Below are positions 10,371 to 18,775 of a stretch of 64,000 nt of DNA, one piece after another. A program made the translations under genes and the position numbers. The notes below the pieces were generated by a model. That model was given only the letters and a program-made list of their open reading frames with translations, did no database searches and had not been told where the DNA came from. The stretch lies in assembly GCF_030651185.1 (NCBI RefSeq), contig NZ_JAUSCJ010000013.1, forward strand, positions 62,001-126,000, read 5' to 3'. Positions within the stretch are counted from its first letter, which is position 1. Each line of letters opens with the position of its first letter. The stretch is from Phenylobacterium sp. (GTDB taxonomy: Bacteria > Pseudomonadota > Alphaproteobacteria > Caulobacterales > Caulobacteraceae).

Positions 10371-10464
10371 GGCGATCACCGTGACGGTTGCGATCGAACC
10401 CCTCCAAGCTATATATCCGGGTAATATTCTGACGCCTTGAGGCGCTCAGGTCGCCGAGGGGCCG

Positions 10465-11034
10465 ATGGACGAAGCCGCCACCTTCACCGCTTTCGCCGGG
10501 CAACGGGGCCTCGCCGCGGGCTCGCTCCAGACGGTCGCCGCCGCCGCGAAAGCCGCGCACGACCAAGGCCATGAGCCCATCCTGGTCTTCGACGACGCCA
10601 CCGGCCGCACGGTCGAGCTGGACTTCCGGGGCGCGCCCGCAGACGTCCTGGCGCGGCTGCCGACCCTCGACACCCCGCCCAAACCAGCCCGCGGACGTCC
10701 CAAGCTCGGCGTCACCCCTCGCGAGGTGACCCTCCTGCCCCGCCATTGGGACTGGCTGGCCCGTCAGCCCGGCGGCGCGTCGGCCGTCCTGCGCCGCCTG
10801 GTGGAACAGGCGCTCCGCGAGGGCGCCGATGACGCGCGGATGGCCCAGGAGGCCGCCCACCGCGCCATGACCACCCTGGCCGGCGACCTGCCTGACTACG
10901 AGGAGGCGATGCGGGCCTTCTACGCCAAGGACGACGCGAAGTTCGGGGCCTTGACCTCGTCGTGGCCTCAGGACGTCGGCGACTATATCCGTCGCCTGGT
11001 GGCCAGGGTGGCCGAACGCCAGGGCGCCGCCTAG
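10465..11034 (+). CDS. DUF2239 family protein
   Basis: 189 aa. The sequence (TAFAGQRGLAAGSL, then LVFDDATGRTVELDFRG, a proline-rich PARGRPKLGV linker and a helical C-terminal half) fits the DUF2239 family, common in Gram-negative soil bacteria and of unknown function. The RGRPKLGVTPREVTLLPRHW segment resembles the basic stretch of small DNA-binding proteins, but this is only suggestive. An AT-rich TAATATT lies about 40 bases upstream and may be the -10. Stops converge on the phage cassette with a 4-base overlap. Probably a host gene rather than phage. Confidence 0.78.
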   Translation: MDEAATFTAFAGQRGLAAGSLQTVAAAAKAAHDQGHEPILVFDDATGRTVELDFRGAPADVLARLPTLDTPPKPARGRPKLGVTPREVTLLPRHWDWLARQPGGASAVLRRLVEQALREGADDARMAQEAAHRAMTTLAGDLPDYEEAMRAFYAKDDAKFGALTSSWPQDVGDYIRRLVARVAERQGAA

Positions 11035-11411
11035 CGTCCGTCCAGGGACTTCAGCCCGATCCCGGCCACGAACGCCGAGATGCCGGCCGCCAGCCACGGC
11101 GCGCTCTTCACGACCCAGTTCCAGAGGGCCGCCGCGCCCTCGATCTTGTTGCGCGCCGCCTCCAGCAGATCGACCCTGCCGACCGCGGCCTTCAGGTCCG
11201 ACCGCAGGGCCTCCACCAGCTTGCCGGCCTCCTGCGCCTCGAGCCGCACCAGGCGCTCGCGCACATCATCCACCTTGGCCGTCAGGCCCTCCAGCCGGCG
11301 CGTCTGGGCGGCGACGTTTTCGCCGATTTGACGGAGGGTGAGTATCTGGGCGTTCTGCAACGCGTCGAGGGTTTGCAGACGGGACACATCCTCGCCCGTC
11401 ACACCAGCCAA
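11031..11411 (-). CDS. Phage protein with coiled coil and C-terminal membrane anchor
   Basis: 126 aa if started at TTG 11411, which has AGGAGG five bases upstream; a longer frame from TTG 11444 has no such site. Residues about 10-80 form a heptad-rich coiled coil (QTRRLEGLTAKVDDVRERLV), and the last 30 residues a hydrophobic anchor (APWLAAGISAFVAGIGL). It is the last gene of the leftward phage cassette. Such small coiled-coil/transmembrane proteins at the end of tail operons are sometimes lysis-associated, but there is no specific evidence for that here. Confidence 0.65.
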   Translation of the reverse strand: MAGVTGEDVSRLQTLDALQNAQILTLRQIGENVAAQTRRLEGLTAKVDDVRERLVRLEAQEAGKLVEALRSDLKAAVGRVDLLEAARNKIEGAAALWNWVVKSAPWLAAGISAFVAGIGLKSLDGR

Positions 11412-11440
11412 TGCGGCCTCCTGGCCCTCAGATTGGCGGG

Positions 11441-12337
11441 TCAATTTCGGAAACTGCTGATGGCTTGAACCAGCTGAGCGATCTCGCCCAGGCTCGCCCC
11501 CGTCTCCCGCGTGGTCCTGTTGCTCGTCCCCGTCCCGTCCTCCACCTGTCCCTTGAACAGCGCCAGGGGCAGGCCCGAGAACATGTCGATCTGCGACGCC
11601 AGCGTGGTGATCGGCGCCTTGCGCATCTGATCGTCCACGCCCCGGATCTGAGCCCCCAGGGCGGCCTGGGTGGTGATGTCGGCCCGGTTGCTGTTGGCGC
11701 GGTCTTGGGCGGCCTGCAGCTTCATCTGGCTGTCCTGCAGGGCCAGTTGCGCATTGGCCGCCGACGCCTGCTGGCGGCGATCGGCGTCCTGGCCCGCCAG
11801 GCTGGCGCTGGTGGTGAACATCTCCGACAGCATCTGGGCCAGTCCGCTGCTGCGGGCCCGCGCCAGTTCGCCCTCGGTCTGCGACCTGGCGAGGGCCGCG
11901 CCGGAGCCGCCAAAGGCCCCCTGCCCGGCGATGGCCAGGTCCTGCGCCGCCCGCGTCCGCCCCGCATTGGCGTCGAAGTCGACGCTGGCGGCGTCGATCA
12001 CCTGCTCGCGGTAGGGATTGTAGTAGGCCGACAGGTTGTCCAGCAGGCTCGCCGACCCGACGCTGGGCGCGCCACCGCTCAGCAGGCTGGAGAACCAGGC
12101 GTCGCTGCCCACCGTCTGGGCGTTCCCGCCGCGCAGCCCGCTGAGGCCCGCCGCCCCGCCCTCGGCCTGGCGCTCCAGGGCCGACACCGGCGCCACATAG
12201 TCATAGGGACTGGCGCCGCCGATCCTCTGGATCCCGAGATCCAGGCTCTGGGCCATGTTCGTCACCCATTCGGGGTTCGTGGGCGCCGTCACGGTGTGGT
12301 TCCTCGTGGTCTCGTTCGTCTTGGTCTTCTTGCCCAT
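11441..12337 (-). CDS. Phage structural protein, possible DNA-ejection protein
   Basis: 298 aa, start ATG at 12337 inside a TGATG overlap with the preceding gene. After a basic N-terminus (MGKKTKTNETT) it is rich in Ala, Gln and Ser with long helices (SGAALARSQTEGELARARSS, then QDADRRQQASAANAQLALQD). This composition is typical of podovirus internal-virion or ejection proteins (P22 gp7/gp20 type), and the position after the tail hub agrees. I see no sequence motif that proves it. No membrane segment or signal peptide. Confidence 0.6.
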   Translation of the reverse strand: MGKKTKTNETTRNHTVTAPTNPEWVTNMAQSLDLGIQRIGGASPYDYVAPVSALERQAEGGAAGLSGLRGGNAQTVGSDAWFSSLLSGGAPSVGSASLLDNLSAYYNPYREQVIDAASVDFDANAGRTRAAQDLAIAGQGAFGGSGAALARSQTEGELARARSSGLAQMLSEMFTTSASLAGQDADRRQQASAANAQLALQDSQMKLQAAQDRANSNRADITTQAALGAQIRGVDDQMRKAPITTLASQIDMFSGLPLALFKGQVEDGTGTSNRTTRETGASLGEIAQLVQAISSFRN

Positions 12338-12714
12338 CAGAGCGTCCTTTGCAGTTGATGTCCGACGGCTGAGTAACCCAGCCTGCGCAGCACGCGGCTC
12401 CAGCCGGCGCGCCCGTCGATGGTGATGTGGCGGCAGCCCTGCCCTCGGGCCCAGGCCTCGAGGCCGGGCCGCAGGCTCAGGATCTCGGCCAGGTCGCCGC
12501 CCGCCAGCCAGATGTGCAGGCGGAGGACGCCGTCCTCCCAAACCCGCTGGGTGACCACGGCCGACGCCTCGCCGGCCCAGAGCTGGACCCGGCCTGAGAG
12601 GATGTCCTCCAGCAGTTGCGCCTCCGTGGCGCACTCGCCCCGCAGCGCCGGCAGCAGCCAGGCGCGGTACCGCGCCCAGCCCACCGCCCCCTCAGCGGCT
12701 TCCGGCCGCGACAA
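12337..12714 (-). CDS. Small phage protein with GNAT-like C-terminal part
   Basis: 125 aa. The C-terminal half (ARGQGCRHITIDGRAGWSRV, then LRRLGYS) resembles the GNAT-fold-like small proteins that many phages carry among virion genes; the acetyl-CoA P-loop (Q/RxxGxG/A) is not convincing, so catalysis is doubtful. It overlaps the hub gene by 23 bases and is followed by a TGATG junction, so it belongs to the same translationally coupled block. Confidence 0.6.
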   Translation of the reverse strand: MSRPEAAEGAVGWARYRAWLLPALRGECATEAQLLEDILSGRVQLWAGEASAVVTQRVWEDGVLRLHIWLAGGDLAEILSLRPGLEAWARGQGCRHITIDGRAGWSRVLRRLGYSAVGHQLQRTL

Positions 12715-14200
12715 TGTCGAACACCGGGCGGCCGATGCGGCAGGCGGTCGGCGCCGAGCCGCCGGAGAACCGCACGCGGAACATCCGCCCGGTGGTCCTC
12801 AGGTCCACCCGGTCGGCGCCGGGGGCCATGCTGTAGGCGCCGTTCGAGGTCTCTTCCCCCTGCGGCGTGAACCGGCTGATGACCGAGACCGAGACCGGCC
12901 CGACCTGATCGGCCATGTCGGGCCACAGGCCGCGCACCATCGCCGTGGCGTTCTCGTCAAGGCACTGGTCGGCGCTCTCCACGAACCAGGAGAAGGCGCC
13001 GCCGTCGGCGCTCTGCCCGCGCTCATGCCAATGGGCCGCGCCATTGGGGTCGACCCCGATCGGATACTGCGACGGCCCGGCGTCGACCATCGCGGTGCGC
13101 GCCATGATCCCCCGCGACCAGGCCCCATCCATCAGTGACATCAGCAGGTAGCGGCTGTTCTCCGAACCCTCGCGGGCGTCGGGGTAATCGAACCGGATCT
13201 CGCTGAACGACGAGGATGACGAGGCGACGATCTTGTCGCCTTGCGACGCCGCCAGATTGTCGGCCAGGGCCTCGCGGATCGCGCACGGCAGCGGCTCCAC
13301 CGACCCGCCCAGCCCGTAGCGGTAGAACTGCAGGTCGGGGCCTAGCCAATAGGCCTGCTGCCCCACGACGACCGCGGCGTTGGGGCCGATCAGACCGCAC
13401 TTCTCCCCCACCCGGTCGAACCGCCAGGGCTGGGCCAGGGACCCCACGAAGTATCCCAGGAACAGCGCGTGGCTGGTCCAGATCAGCAGGTTGGGCCCGA
13501 TCACCCGGCCAGCCACGATCCGCCCGCCGCCCGGCAGGATGTACTCCCGCGCGGTGGTCGAGGGCCCGGTGATCCACTCGGTGTTGTTGCGCACCGACGA
13601 ATGCCGCAGGCACAGCGGGTTGAAGGTCCCCGAGACCTCCTCGTCGCACCCCAGCGCGAACACCTGGTCGGTGAGCGCCACCAGCATATGCGTCACCCGG
13701 GCCGGCGCGTTGCTCAGCGGGGCCGCCGGGGCGCCGGTGTTGTTGGTCCAGGCATGGATCGCGCCCCCGCGCGGACAGGCGATGAGATTCTCCCCCCACG
13801 CCCCCAGCGACCAGGTGCGCGGGAAATAGTCCCCCGACGACGGCTCCGACCAGGCGCCGGTCGAATAGGCCCCGGTCCCGTACCCCTGCCCGCCGGTTCC
13901 ATCCACGAGGCCGGCGGTCAGGCCGGCGGGAGTGATGTCGTAGAGACCGCCGCCGAGGAACACCTGCAGCCGGCTGTGGGTGCCGAAGGCGACGTTCAGC
14001 ACCGCGGCCTTGTCGGTCCAGGGCAGGACGTCCCGGCAGACGCCGGTCAACGGCGCGTCCACCAGCCGCTCCCAGCCGCCGATCACCTGGGGTCGGCCCC
14101 GCCAGAACCTAACATTGGACCCATCCGCCCAACGGCCCGCAGCCGCAAAACGGGTGTCGTCCGCCGAGAGCCCCGGCGGGATGTCGAGGGGTATGCGCAT
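12692..14200 (-). CDS. P22 gp10-like tail hub / packaged-DNA stabilisation protein
   Basis: 502 aa, close to P22 gp10 (about 470). Repeated beta-rich segments with W and G (RFAAAGRWADGSNVRFWRG, LNVAFGTHSRLQVFLGGGLY, WSLGAWGENLIACPRGG, QQAYWLGPDLQFYRYGL) indicate a propeller-like fold as in phage packaged-DNA stabilisation proteins. These close the portal after packaging and join the tail. Start ATG at 14200. It is the first gene left of the methyltransferase insertion and lies four structural genes from the gp4-like adaptor. Confidence 0.75.
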   Translation of the reverse strand: MRIPLDIPPGLSADDTRFAAAGRWADGSNVRFWRGRPQVIGGWERLVDAPLTGVCRDVLPWTDKAAVLNVAFGTHSRLQVFLGGGLYDITPAGLTAGLVDGTGGQGYGTGAYSTGAWSEPSSGDYFPRTWSLGAWGENLIACPRGGAIHAWTNNTGAPAAPLSNAPARVTHMLVALTDQVFALGCDEEVSGTFNPLCLRHSSVRNNTEWITGPSTTAREYILPGGGRIVAGRVIGPNLLIWTSHALFLGYFVGSLAQPWRFDRVGEKCGLIGPNAAVVVGQQAYWLGPDLQFYRYGLGGSVEPLPCAIREALADNLAASQGDKIVASSSSSFSEIRFDYPDAREGSENSRYLLMSLMDGAWSRGIMARTAMVDAGPSQYPIGVDPNGAAHWHERGQSADGGAFSWFVESADQCLDENATAMVRGLWPDMADQVGPVSVSVISRFTPQGEETSNGAYSMAPGADRVDLRTTGRMFRVRFSGGSAPTACRIGRPVFDIVAAGSR

Positions 14201-14264
14201 GGGTTGGTATCGCTTTCCTCGCGGTCGGGTTGAGCGGCGTGGTGCGGAGCCGTAAGCTGCGGCA

Positions 14265-15032
14265 ATGAAGGTCTCTGCGCCGGTTCGGCCCTACTATTCG
14301 GAAAAGGGCGCCTCTACGGCGTTCTATGATTTGGTCACGGCGGGTGACGCCTCGCTCGCTGGGGACACAGACCTCTATGCGAGCCTTGCTCCGGCTGGAG
14401 GTTCGATCCTCGAACTCGGGGCAGGAACTGGCCGAGTTGCTATCGCGCTCGCAGAACGCGGCTTCCACGTTACGGGTCTCGACCTGGCGCCAGCGATGCT
14501 GGCCCAGGCCAACGCCAAGCGCGCGGCTTGCAATCCCGATGTTGCGTCGAGGGTCCGCTTCGTCCAAGGCGACATGACCTCGTTCGCGCTTCAGGAGCGG
14601 TTCGACTCCGTGATCTGCACCTTTTACGCTCTGGCCCATCTCCCGGTCGGAGCGGCGTGGGCGAACACGTTCAAGGCGGTCGCACTTCACCTGGCTCCAG
14701 GAGGAACTGCGGCGTTTCATTTGCCCGTAGCGGCGAAGATGGGCTCTGCGCCCCCACCTCCAAACATGCCGGTCTTTAGCCAGCCGACCGCCGATGGTGG
14801 GACCCTTACCCTCTTCGTAGCCAAGCAAACGATGATGGAGCGCGTCGGTCGGATGGACCTCGTCCTGCGCTATGTGGTCACCGGCCCCAAGGGCGTCCGA
14901 GAAACCCTGGAACGTCTGACTTTGTATTCAGGCGACCCGGAACCCTACGCGGCGGCTTGCGGTCTGAGCAGACAGCAGGACCCGGTCAGCCTGGGCGATG
15001 ACGGGTTCGTCCACCTGTTCGTGCGGGATTAG
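14265..15032 (+). CDS. Class I SAM-dependent methyltransferase (moron in phage cassette)
   Basis: 255 aa. The SAM-binding motif I is clear (ILELGAGTGRVAIALAERGF, about 45-64), followed by acidic motif II (VTGLDLAP) and motif IV-like DSVICTFYALAHL; the C-terminal half is beta-rich. Substrate unknown. It is on the plus strand while all surrounding tail genes run leftward, it splits them, and its codon use looks less GC-biased than its neighbours (many TTG, TTC, CTT, TCG). It therefore looks like an independently acquired moron. It overlaps the end of the glycine-rich gene by four bases. Confidence 0.85.
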   Translation: MKVSAPVRPYYSEKGASTAFYDLVTAGDASLAGDTDLYASLAPAGGSILELGAGTGRVAIALAERGFHVTGLDLAPAMLAQANAKRAACNPDVASRVRFVQGDMTSFALQERFDSVICTFYALAHLPVGAAWANTFKAVALHLAPGGTAAFHLPVAAKMGSAPPPPNMPVFSQPTADGGTLTLFVAKQTMMERVGRMDLVLRYVVTGPKGVRETLERLTLYSGDPEPYAAACGLSRQQDPVSLGDDGFVHLFVRD

Positions 15033-15613
15033 CCCCCCTCACGAACAATTACGAGGTAGCCCGCCGCTCCCCCAAATCCGACACCTGACACGCCACCACC
15101 ACCGCCCGGGCTAGTCGGCGGCGCACTTGGCGGCGTGCCGCCACCACTGAACAGGCCGCTGGATCCAGACGCGCCACCGTTCACTCCAATCCTATTTCCA
15201 CCGCTCACATTTATGTCGCCGCCGATCGCCGTTCCGCCTGCGCCCCCATCTTCGCCCTTCACACCACCACCAGCAGACACGACCCCCGAGGCGAGGGTGA
15301 CCGTCGTTGCTGCGCCGGTGTCGTTGGCGAGCGTCGGGCCGCCAACCGTTACCGAAACGATCTCTCCAGACCGGACTGGCGCAACCTTCTGCGCGTGAGC
15401 GCCGCCCCCGCCGCCTCGGTTCATTGAGCCGAAACCCCCACCCCCAGAGCCCCAAAGCACAAACCGGTACCGCCCGGTCTTCGGGCACTGCCAGTTGTAG
15501 CTCCCCGCCGCATAGGTCCGGACGTAGTTGGAAACGACGGGGGCCGAGGCCGCCTTGCGCGGCGGGTTCATCGCGGCGGCGGGGCTCTGAAGCCCCTTCA
15601 GGCCCGGACGCAT
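15029..15613 (-). CDS. Glycine-rich phage tail-type protein
   Basis: 194 aa from the ATG at 15613 (TGATG junction). Residues about 40-190 are dominated by Gly, Ser, Thr and Val in a repetitive pattern (FVLWGSGGGGFGSMNRGGGG, VTVGGPTLANDTG, ending GGAAGYLVIVREGG). This resembles glycine-rich receptor-binding or tail-tip domains of phages, which form polyglycine-II bundles. It is a good candidate for the host-recognition component, but the function is inferred from composition and position only. Confidence 0.65.
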   Translation of the reverse strand: MRPGLKGLQSPAAAMNPPRKAASAPVVSNYVRTYAAGSYNWQCPKTGRYRFVLWGSGGGGFGSMNRGGGGGAHAQKVAPVRSGEIVSVTVGGPTLANDTGAATTVTLASGVVSAGGGVKGEDGGAGGTAIGGDINVSGGNRIGVNGGASGSSGLFSGGGTPPSAPPTSPGGGGGVSGVGFGGAAGYLVIVREGG

Positions 15614-16023
15614 CAGTAGTCGCCCCACTCGGCGGCGAAGACGACGCCGGTGTTGCTGACCCCGATGGCGACATAGAGCTCGGCGCCGGCCAGCAGCACC
15701 ATCGGCAAGTCTTCGCTGTAGCCGAAGTCGGTCGCGATCTGCCCCGTCGTCTGGGCCACCGTATAGGCGGCCATCAGCACCGAATTGATCAGCTTCTTCG
15801 TCGTCCCGGCGTCATACGAGACATAGAGCTGCAGCTCGGTGGCGGTGTTGGTCGCCCGCGCCATCGCGGTGATCTTGGTGACCCGCGCGCCGTTCGGCCC
15901 CGCGGTCAGCAGCTTCTGGGTATTGGCCGGCGTGTCGGAATAGGTCGAGTTCGCCGTCGTGCAGACCGCGACGCCGGACTTCGGCGTCTGGGGCGTGATG
16001 ACGTAGTTGCCGGTGACGGCCAT
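15613..16023 (-). CDS. Phage virion-associated protein, unknown function
   Basis: 136 aa, Thr/Ala/Val-rich, beta-type sequence (TKITAMARATNTATELQLYV, LAGAELYVAIGVSNTGVVF). Such proteins accompany tail-fibre genes in small phages. No catalytic motif seen. Start ATG 16023; 12-base gap to the preceding gene. Confidence 0.6.
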   Translation of the reverse strand: MAVTGNYVITPQTPKSGVAVCTTANSTYSDTPANTQKLLTAGPNGARVTKITAMARATNTATELQLYVSYDAGTTKKLINSVLMAAYTVAQTTGQIATDFGYSEDLPMVLLAGAELYVAIGVSNTGVVFAAEWGDY

Positions 16024-16035
16024 GGCTTGGCTTCC

Positions 16036-16620
16036 TTAGAACAGCAGTGAGAAGGCGATCGCCCGCGCGTTGGTCGCCGGGGAATAGTCGGAGATGTCGG
16101 CGACGGTCGGCGCCTTCGGGGCCCAGGCGACGCCGTCGCAGAACAGCGCCTTGCCGGCGTTGCCGGTCACGGCCGGCAGCGAGCCGGTGGCCGCCAGGAC
16201 GGCGGTGTCGATGTAGCCCTTCAGTCCGTACCCGGCGTAGCCAAGTTCGGCGGCCTGGGCGCCGTCGCAGAACACCACCACCCGGGCCCCGGCGTCGACG
16301 ACCACCCCCGCCCCGACCCCGGTCGTCACGGTCACGGCGGCGGAGCAGGCGTTCCAGATCAGATAGGTCTTGCTGACCGACGGGATCGTCACCGCGAACG
16401 GTCCGGCGCCGGTGAACTTCAGCAGGGCGGCGCGGGCCTCGTCGTCGCCGTTGGAACTGGTCAGCGCATGGTCGCCGGTCAGGGCGATCACCGTCAGGCC
16501 GGCGATCGCCGTGTCGATCCGGCTCAGCACGTTGTTCAGCTTCGGCGCCCCCCAGGTGTTGAGGTTCTCGCCGGCCGCCTGCAGCTCCAGGCGCAGGCGC
16601 GGGGTGTAGGAGGAAGGCAT
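16036..16620 (-). CDS. Phage tail-fibre-like structural protein
   Basis: 194 aa. The N-terminus (YTPRLRLELQAAGENLNTWG, then NNVLSRIDTAIAG) is the familiar start of short tail-fibre/base proteins in prophages of Alphaproteobacteria; the remainder is beta-rich (ALLKFTGAGPFAVTIPSVSK, AVTVTTGVGAGVVVDAGARV). The ATG follows the preceding stop with a one-base overlap. Inferred to be part of the tail tip, together with the glycine-rich protein. Confidence 0.7.
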   Translation of the reverse strand: MPSSYTPRLRLELQAAGENLNTWGAPKLNNVLSRIDTAIAGLTVIALTGDHALTSSNGDDEARAALLKFTGAGPFAVTIPSVSKTYLIWNACSAAVTVTTGVGAGVVVDAGARVVVFCDGAQAAELGYAGYGLKGYIDTAVLAATGSLPAVTGNAGKALFCDGVAWAPKAPTVADISDYSPATNARAIAFSLLF

Positions 16621-16859
16621 CAGAGGGTCGCTCCCGTGTCTTGCCGGATCCAGTGGACCCCGTCGGAATGGGCCAGGATGTTCAGGTCGCTCACCAGCAG
16701 CACCGTGCGCGGCCAGTTCGCCGCGGGCGGCAGGGCCGCCTGGGCGCAGGCATAGATCGGCGTCGGCGCCTCGGGCGCGCGCCAGGCGCGGACCGCCGCC
16801 AGCAGGTCGTTCAGCACCGGCCGCAGGTTGGCCGGCGCATCCGGCGGCAGGGGAGTCAT
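16620..16859 (-). CDS. Small phage protein, unknown
   Basis: 79 aa. Proline/alanine-rich N-terminus followed by a short beta segment ending HSDGVHWIRQDTGATL. It overlaps both neighbours by a few bases, so it is translationally coupled to the adaptor gene. I do not recognise the family. Confidence 0.6.
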   Translation of the reverse strand: MTPLPPDAPANLRPVLNDLLAAVRAWRAPEAPTPIYACAQAALPPAANWPRTVLLVSDLNILAHSDGVHWIRQDTGATL

Positions 16860-17476
16860 GCGCCGCTGGCCAGCAGCAGGGGTTCGACCCCCAGGGTCGC
16901 CAGCGCCTTGCCCCGCGCCTCCTTGGCGCGGGCCTCGGCCAGGGCGGCCTCGAACCGCGCCATGAACAGCGACAGCAGCTCGGCGTCCCGCAGATAGGGC
17001 GCGGCCTCCACCAGGGCTCCGAACAGGTAGAGGTCCGGATAGTCCGTCAGCACGGCGTTGCTGGGCTGGGCCTCGGACAGGGCCAGCCGGCCCACCATCC
17101 GCAGGGTCAGGCCATAGGCCCGGTCGCAGGGTCGGTCGAAGGCGATGGCCCCGGCGTTCAGCGTCCAGGCCTGGGGGGCGCCGGCGGTGGCGCTGATCGT
17201 CAGCGAGGCCGGGTCCATGAAGCGCAGCGGCGTCCGCCCGCCGGAATCCAGGATCCAGAGCGCGATGGGCTCCCGGAACGCCGCCGGCAGGCTCACCGTC
17301 CGGAGGCCGACCCCGGCGGTCAGCGCTTCCTCTGCCTCCATCATCCGTAGACGGAGCACACGGTTCAGCCGCGACTCCGCCAGGGCGATGAAGTCCCCTG
17401 TCCGGTCGGCCAGGTCGCCGCGCTCCAGCCAGTCGGCGATCGCGGCCTTCAGGTCGGCATAGGTCGAGAGCGCCAT
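16856..17476 (-). CDS. P22 gp4-like head-completion / adaptor protein
   Basis: 206 aa. The opening (MALSTYADLKAAIADWLERG, DLADRTGDFIALAESRLNR) and the later YPDLYLFGALVEAAPYLRD are characteristic of the phage adaptor family that includes P22 gp4, which binds the portal after packaging. P22 gp4 also has muramidase activity; no such activity can be claimed here. Helical, soluble. Position between coat and hub genes agrees with the role. Confidence 0.75.
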   Translation of the reverse strand: MALSTYADLKAAIADWLERGDLADRTGDFIALAESRLNRVLRLRMMEAEEALTAGVGLRTVSLPAAFREPIALWILDSGGRTPLRFMDPASLTISATAGAPQAWTLNAGAIAFDRPCDRAYGLTLRMVGRLALSEAQPSNAVLTDYPDLYLFGALVEAAPYLRDAELLSLFMARFEAALAEARAKEARGKALATLGVEPLLLASGA

Positions 17477-17549
17477 GCGCGGGTCCCTCCTCAGTGGAAT
17501 TTCAGGATTTCGGCGGGCGGCGGCCCGCGTGGCCGGCCCGCAAGACGAC

Positions 17550-17571
17550 GGGGCCGCCGCGGGGCGGCCCC
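17550..17571 (-). terminator. GC hairpin after the coat gene (possible weak terminator)
   Basis: A perfect 9-bp stem (GGGGCCGCC/GGCGGCCCC) lies 8 bases beyond the coat stop on the minus strand. There is no T run, so it may attenuate transcription or protect the coat mRNA 3' end rather than fully terminate. Confidence 0.4.
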
Positions 17572-17578
17572 GCGCGCC

Positions 17579-18775
17579 CTAGTTGTTGGCCAGGCGGCAG
17601 GCCAGCTGCGGCCGCAGGGTCTTGAAGCCGTACAGGACGTCCAGCCGGCACGGGAACTTGTCGTTGTTGATGTCGTACTGGCGCACGATCCGCATCGAGA
17701 TCCCGTCGAAGGCCTCGCGCGCGGCGAAGTCCACGCCGCGCGGCATCACCATGTCGGCGGTGGCGAAGGCGAAGGCGCTCTGGTGGTAGGCCATGGACAG
17801 TCCGTGAGGGGTCGAGGCCGTGCCGGCCACGGTCAGCAGGGCTGCGGCCGCCGGCGAGTTCGAGACGTTCTGACCCGCCCCGCTGGTGATGATCGCCGGG
17901 CTGATCTGCAGGGTCGACAGTCCCGAGCCGTTGGAACTGGCGTCGGCGGTGACCACGAAGCTCTGGAGCACCCCCGTGGGCTGCTTGGTCTCCGGGTGCA
18001 CGCGGAACACGCCCGCGATGGTGAACACGTCGCCGGCCTTCAGCACCGCCTGCGAGGCGGTCCAGCCGCTGGTGGCCAGGCTCGATCCCGTCTGGCTGGC
18101 GGTGCTCACCGCCGGCGTGCCCGGACGCGCGCCGGGCGTGTGCGACGGCCACAGGGTGTTCTCCATGAAGTCGAACCCGGCGGTCCGGCCCATGAAGCCC
18201 TCGCGGTATTGCTTGGTCAGGTTGGTCTTGTCGTTGAACAGGCCCTTCAGCGCGTCCACCAGGTCGACATTGTCCTGGGTGTTGAGGTTGCAGGTGCGGC
18301 TGGCCAGGGGCGCCAGGTTGTCCACCAGGATCTTCCGGCCCTGCAGGATCTTGGCGAAGGTCGCCGGCGCGCCGGGACTGCTCACCTGATTGTAGACGTC
18401 CTTGTACATCGACATGGCGTCGGCCTCGATATTGGCCGCCAGCACGCTCATGGCCGGCTCCAGAACCCGGTCGCTGAAGTCGTCCAGGCTCATGGTCAGG
18501 TCGACCGAGGTGAAGTTCAGGTCCACCCCCTTCTGGGTTTGGACCTTCAGGTCGACGCTGGTCTCGGTGGTGTCCTGGGCGGCGAGCGTCGAGCCCGTCC
18601 GCACGACGTACTGGTTGGGCAGGCGCACCTTCAGGGTGTCGCCCACCTTGGCGCCCTGGCGGGCGAAGCTGTCGTCGTACTCGCGGGTGATCGACCCCAC
18701 GAAGTTCAGTTTCTGATGCAGCACGCGCAGGGCTTCGCGCGTGACCGCGGTGGGGGAAAGCAGGGTGTTGGGCAA
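17579..18775 (-). CDS. Major capsid protein, P22 coat protein family
   Basis: 398 aa, close to P22 gp5 (430). The N-terminal pattern (ALRVLHQKLNFVGSITREYD, then GDTLKVRLPNQY, TVDLKVQ-like beta strands) and the long central insertion fit the P22 coat family with an HK97 fold. The C-terminus (RIVRQYDINNDKFPCRLDVL, YGFKTLRPQLACRL) also matches. It builds the procapsid with the scaffold gene product encoded upstream at 20.4 kb. The start at MPNTLLSP (18775) fits family starts. Confidence 0.85.
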   Translation of the reverse strand: MPNTLLSPTAVTREALRVLHQKLNFVGSITREYDDSFARQGAKVGDTLKVRLPNQYVVRTGSTLAAQDTTETSVDLKVQTQKGVDLNFTSVDLTMSLDDFSDRVLEPAMSVLAANIEADAMSMYKDVYNQVSSPGAPATFAKILQGRKILVDNLAPLASRTCNLNTQDNVDLVDALKGLFNDKTNLTKQYREGFMGRTAGFDFMENTLWPSHTPGARPGTPAVSTASQTGSSLATSGWTASQAVLKAGDVFTIAGVFRVHPETKQPTGVLQSFVVTADASSNGSGLSTLQISPAIITSGAGQNVSNSPAAAALLTVAGTASTPHGLSMAYHQSAFAFATADMVMPRGVDFAAREAFDGISMRIVRQYDINNDKFPCRLDVLYGFKTLRPQLACRLANN

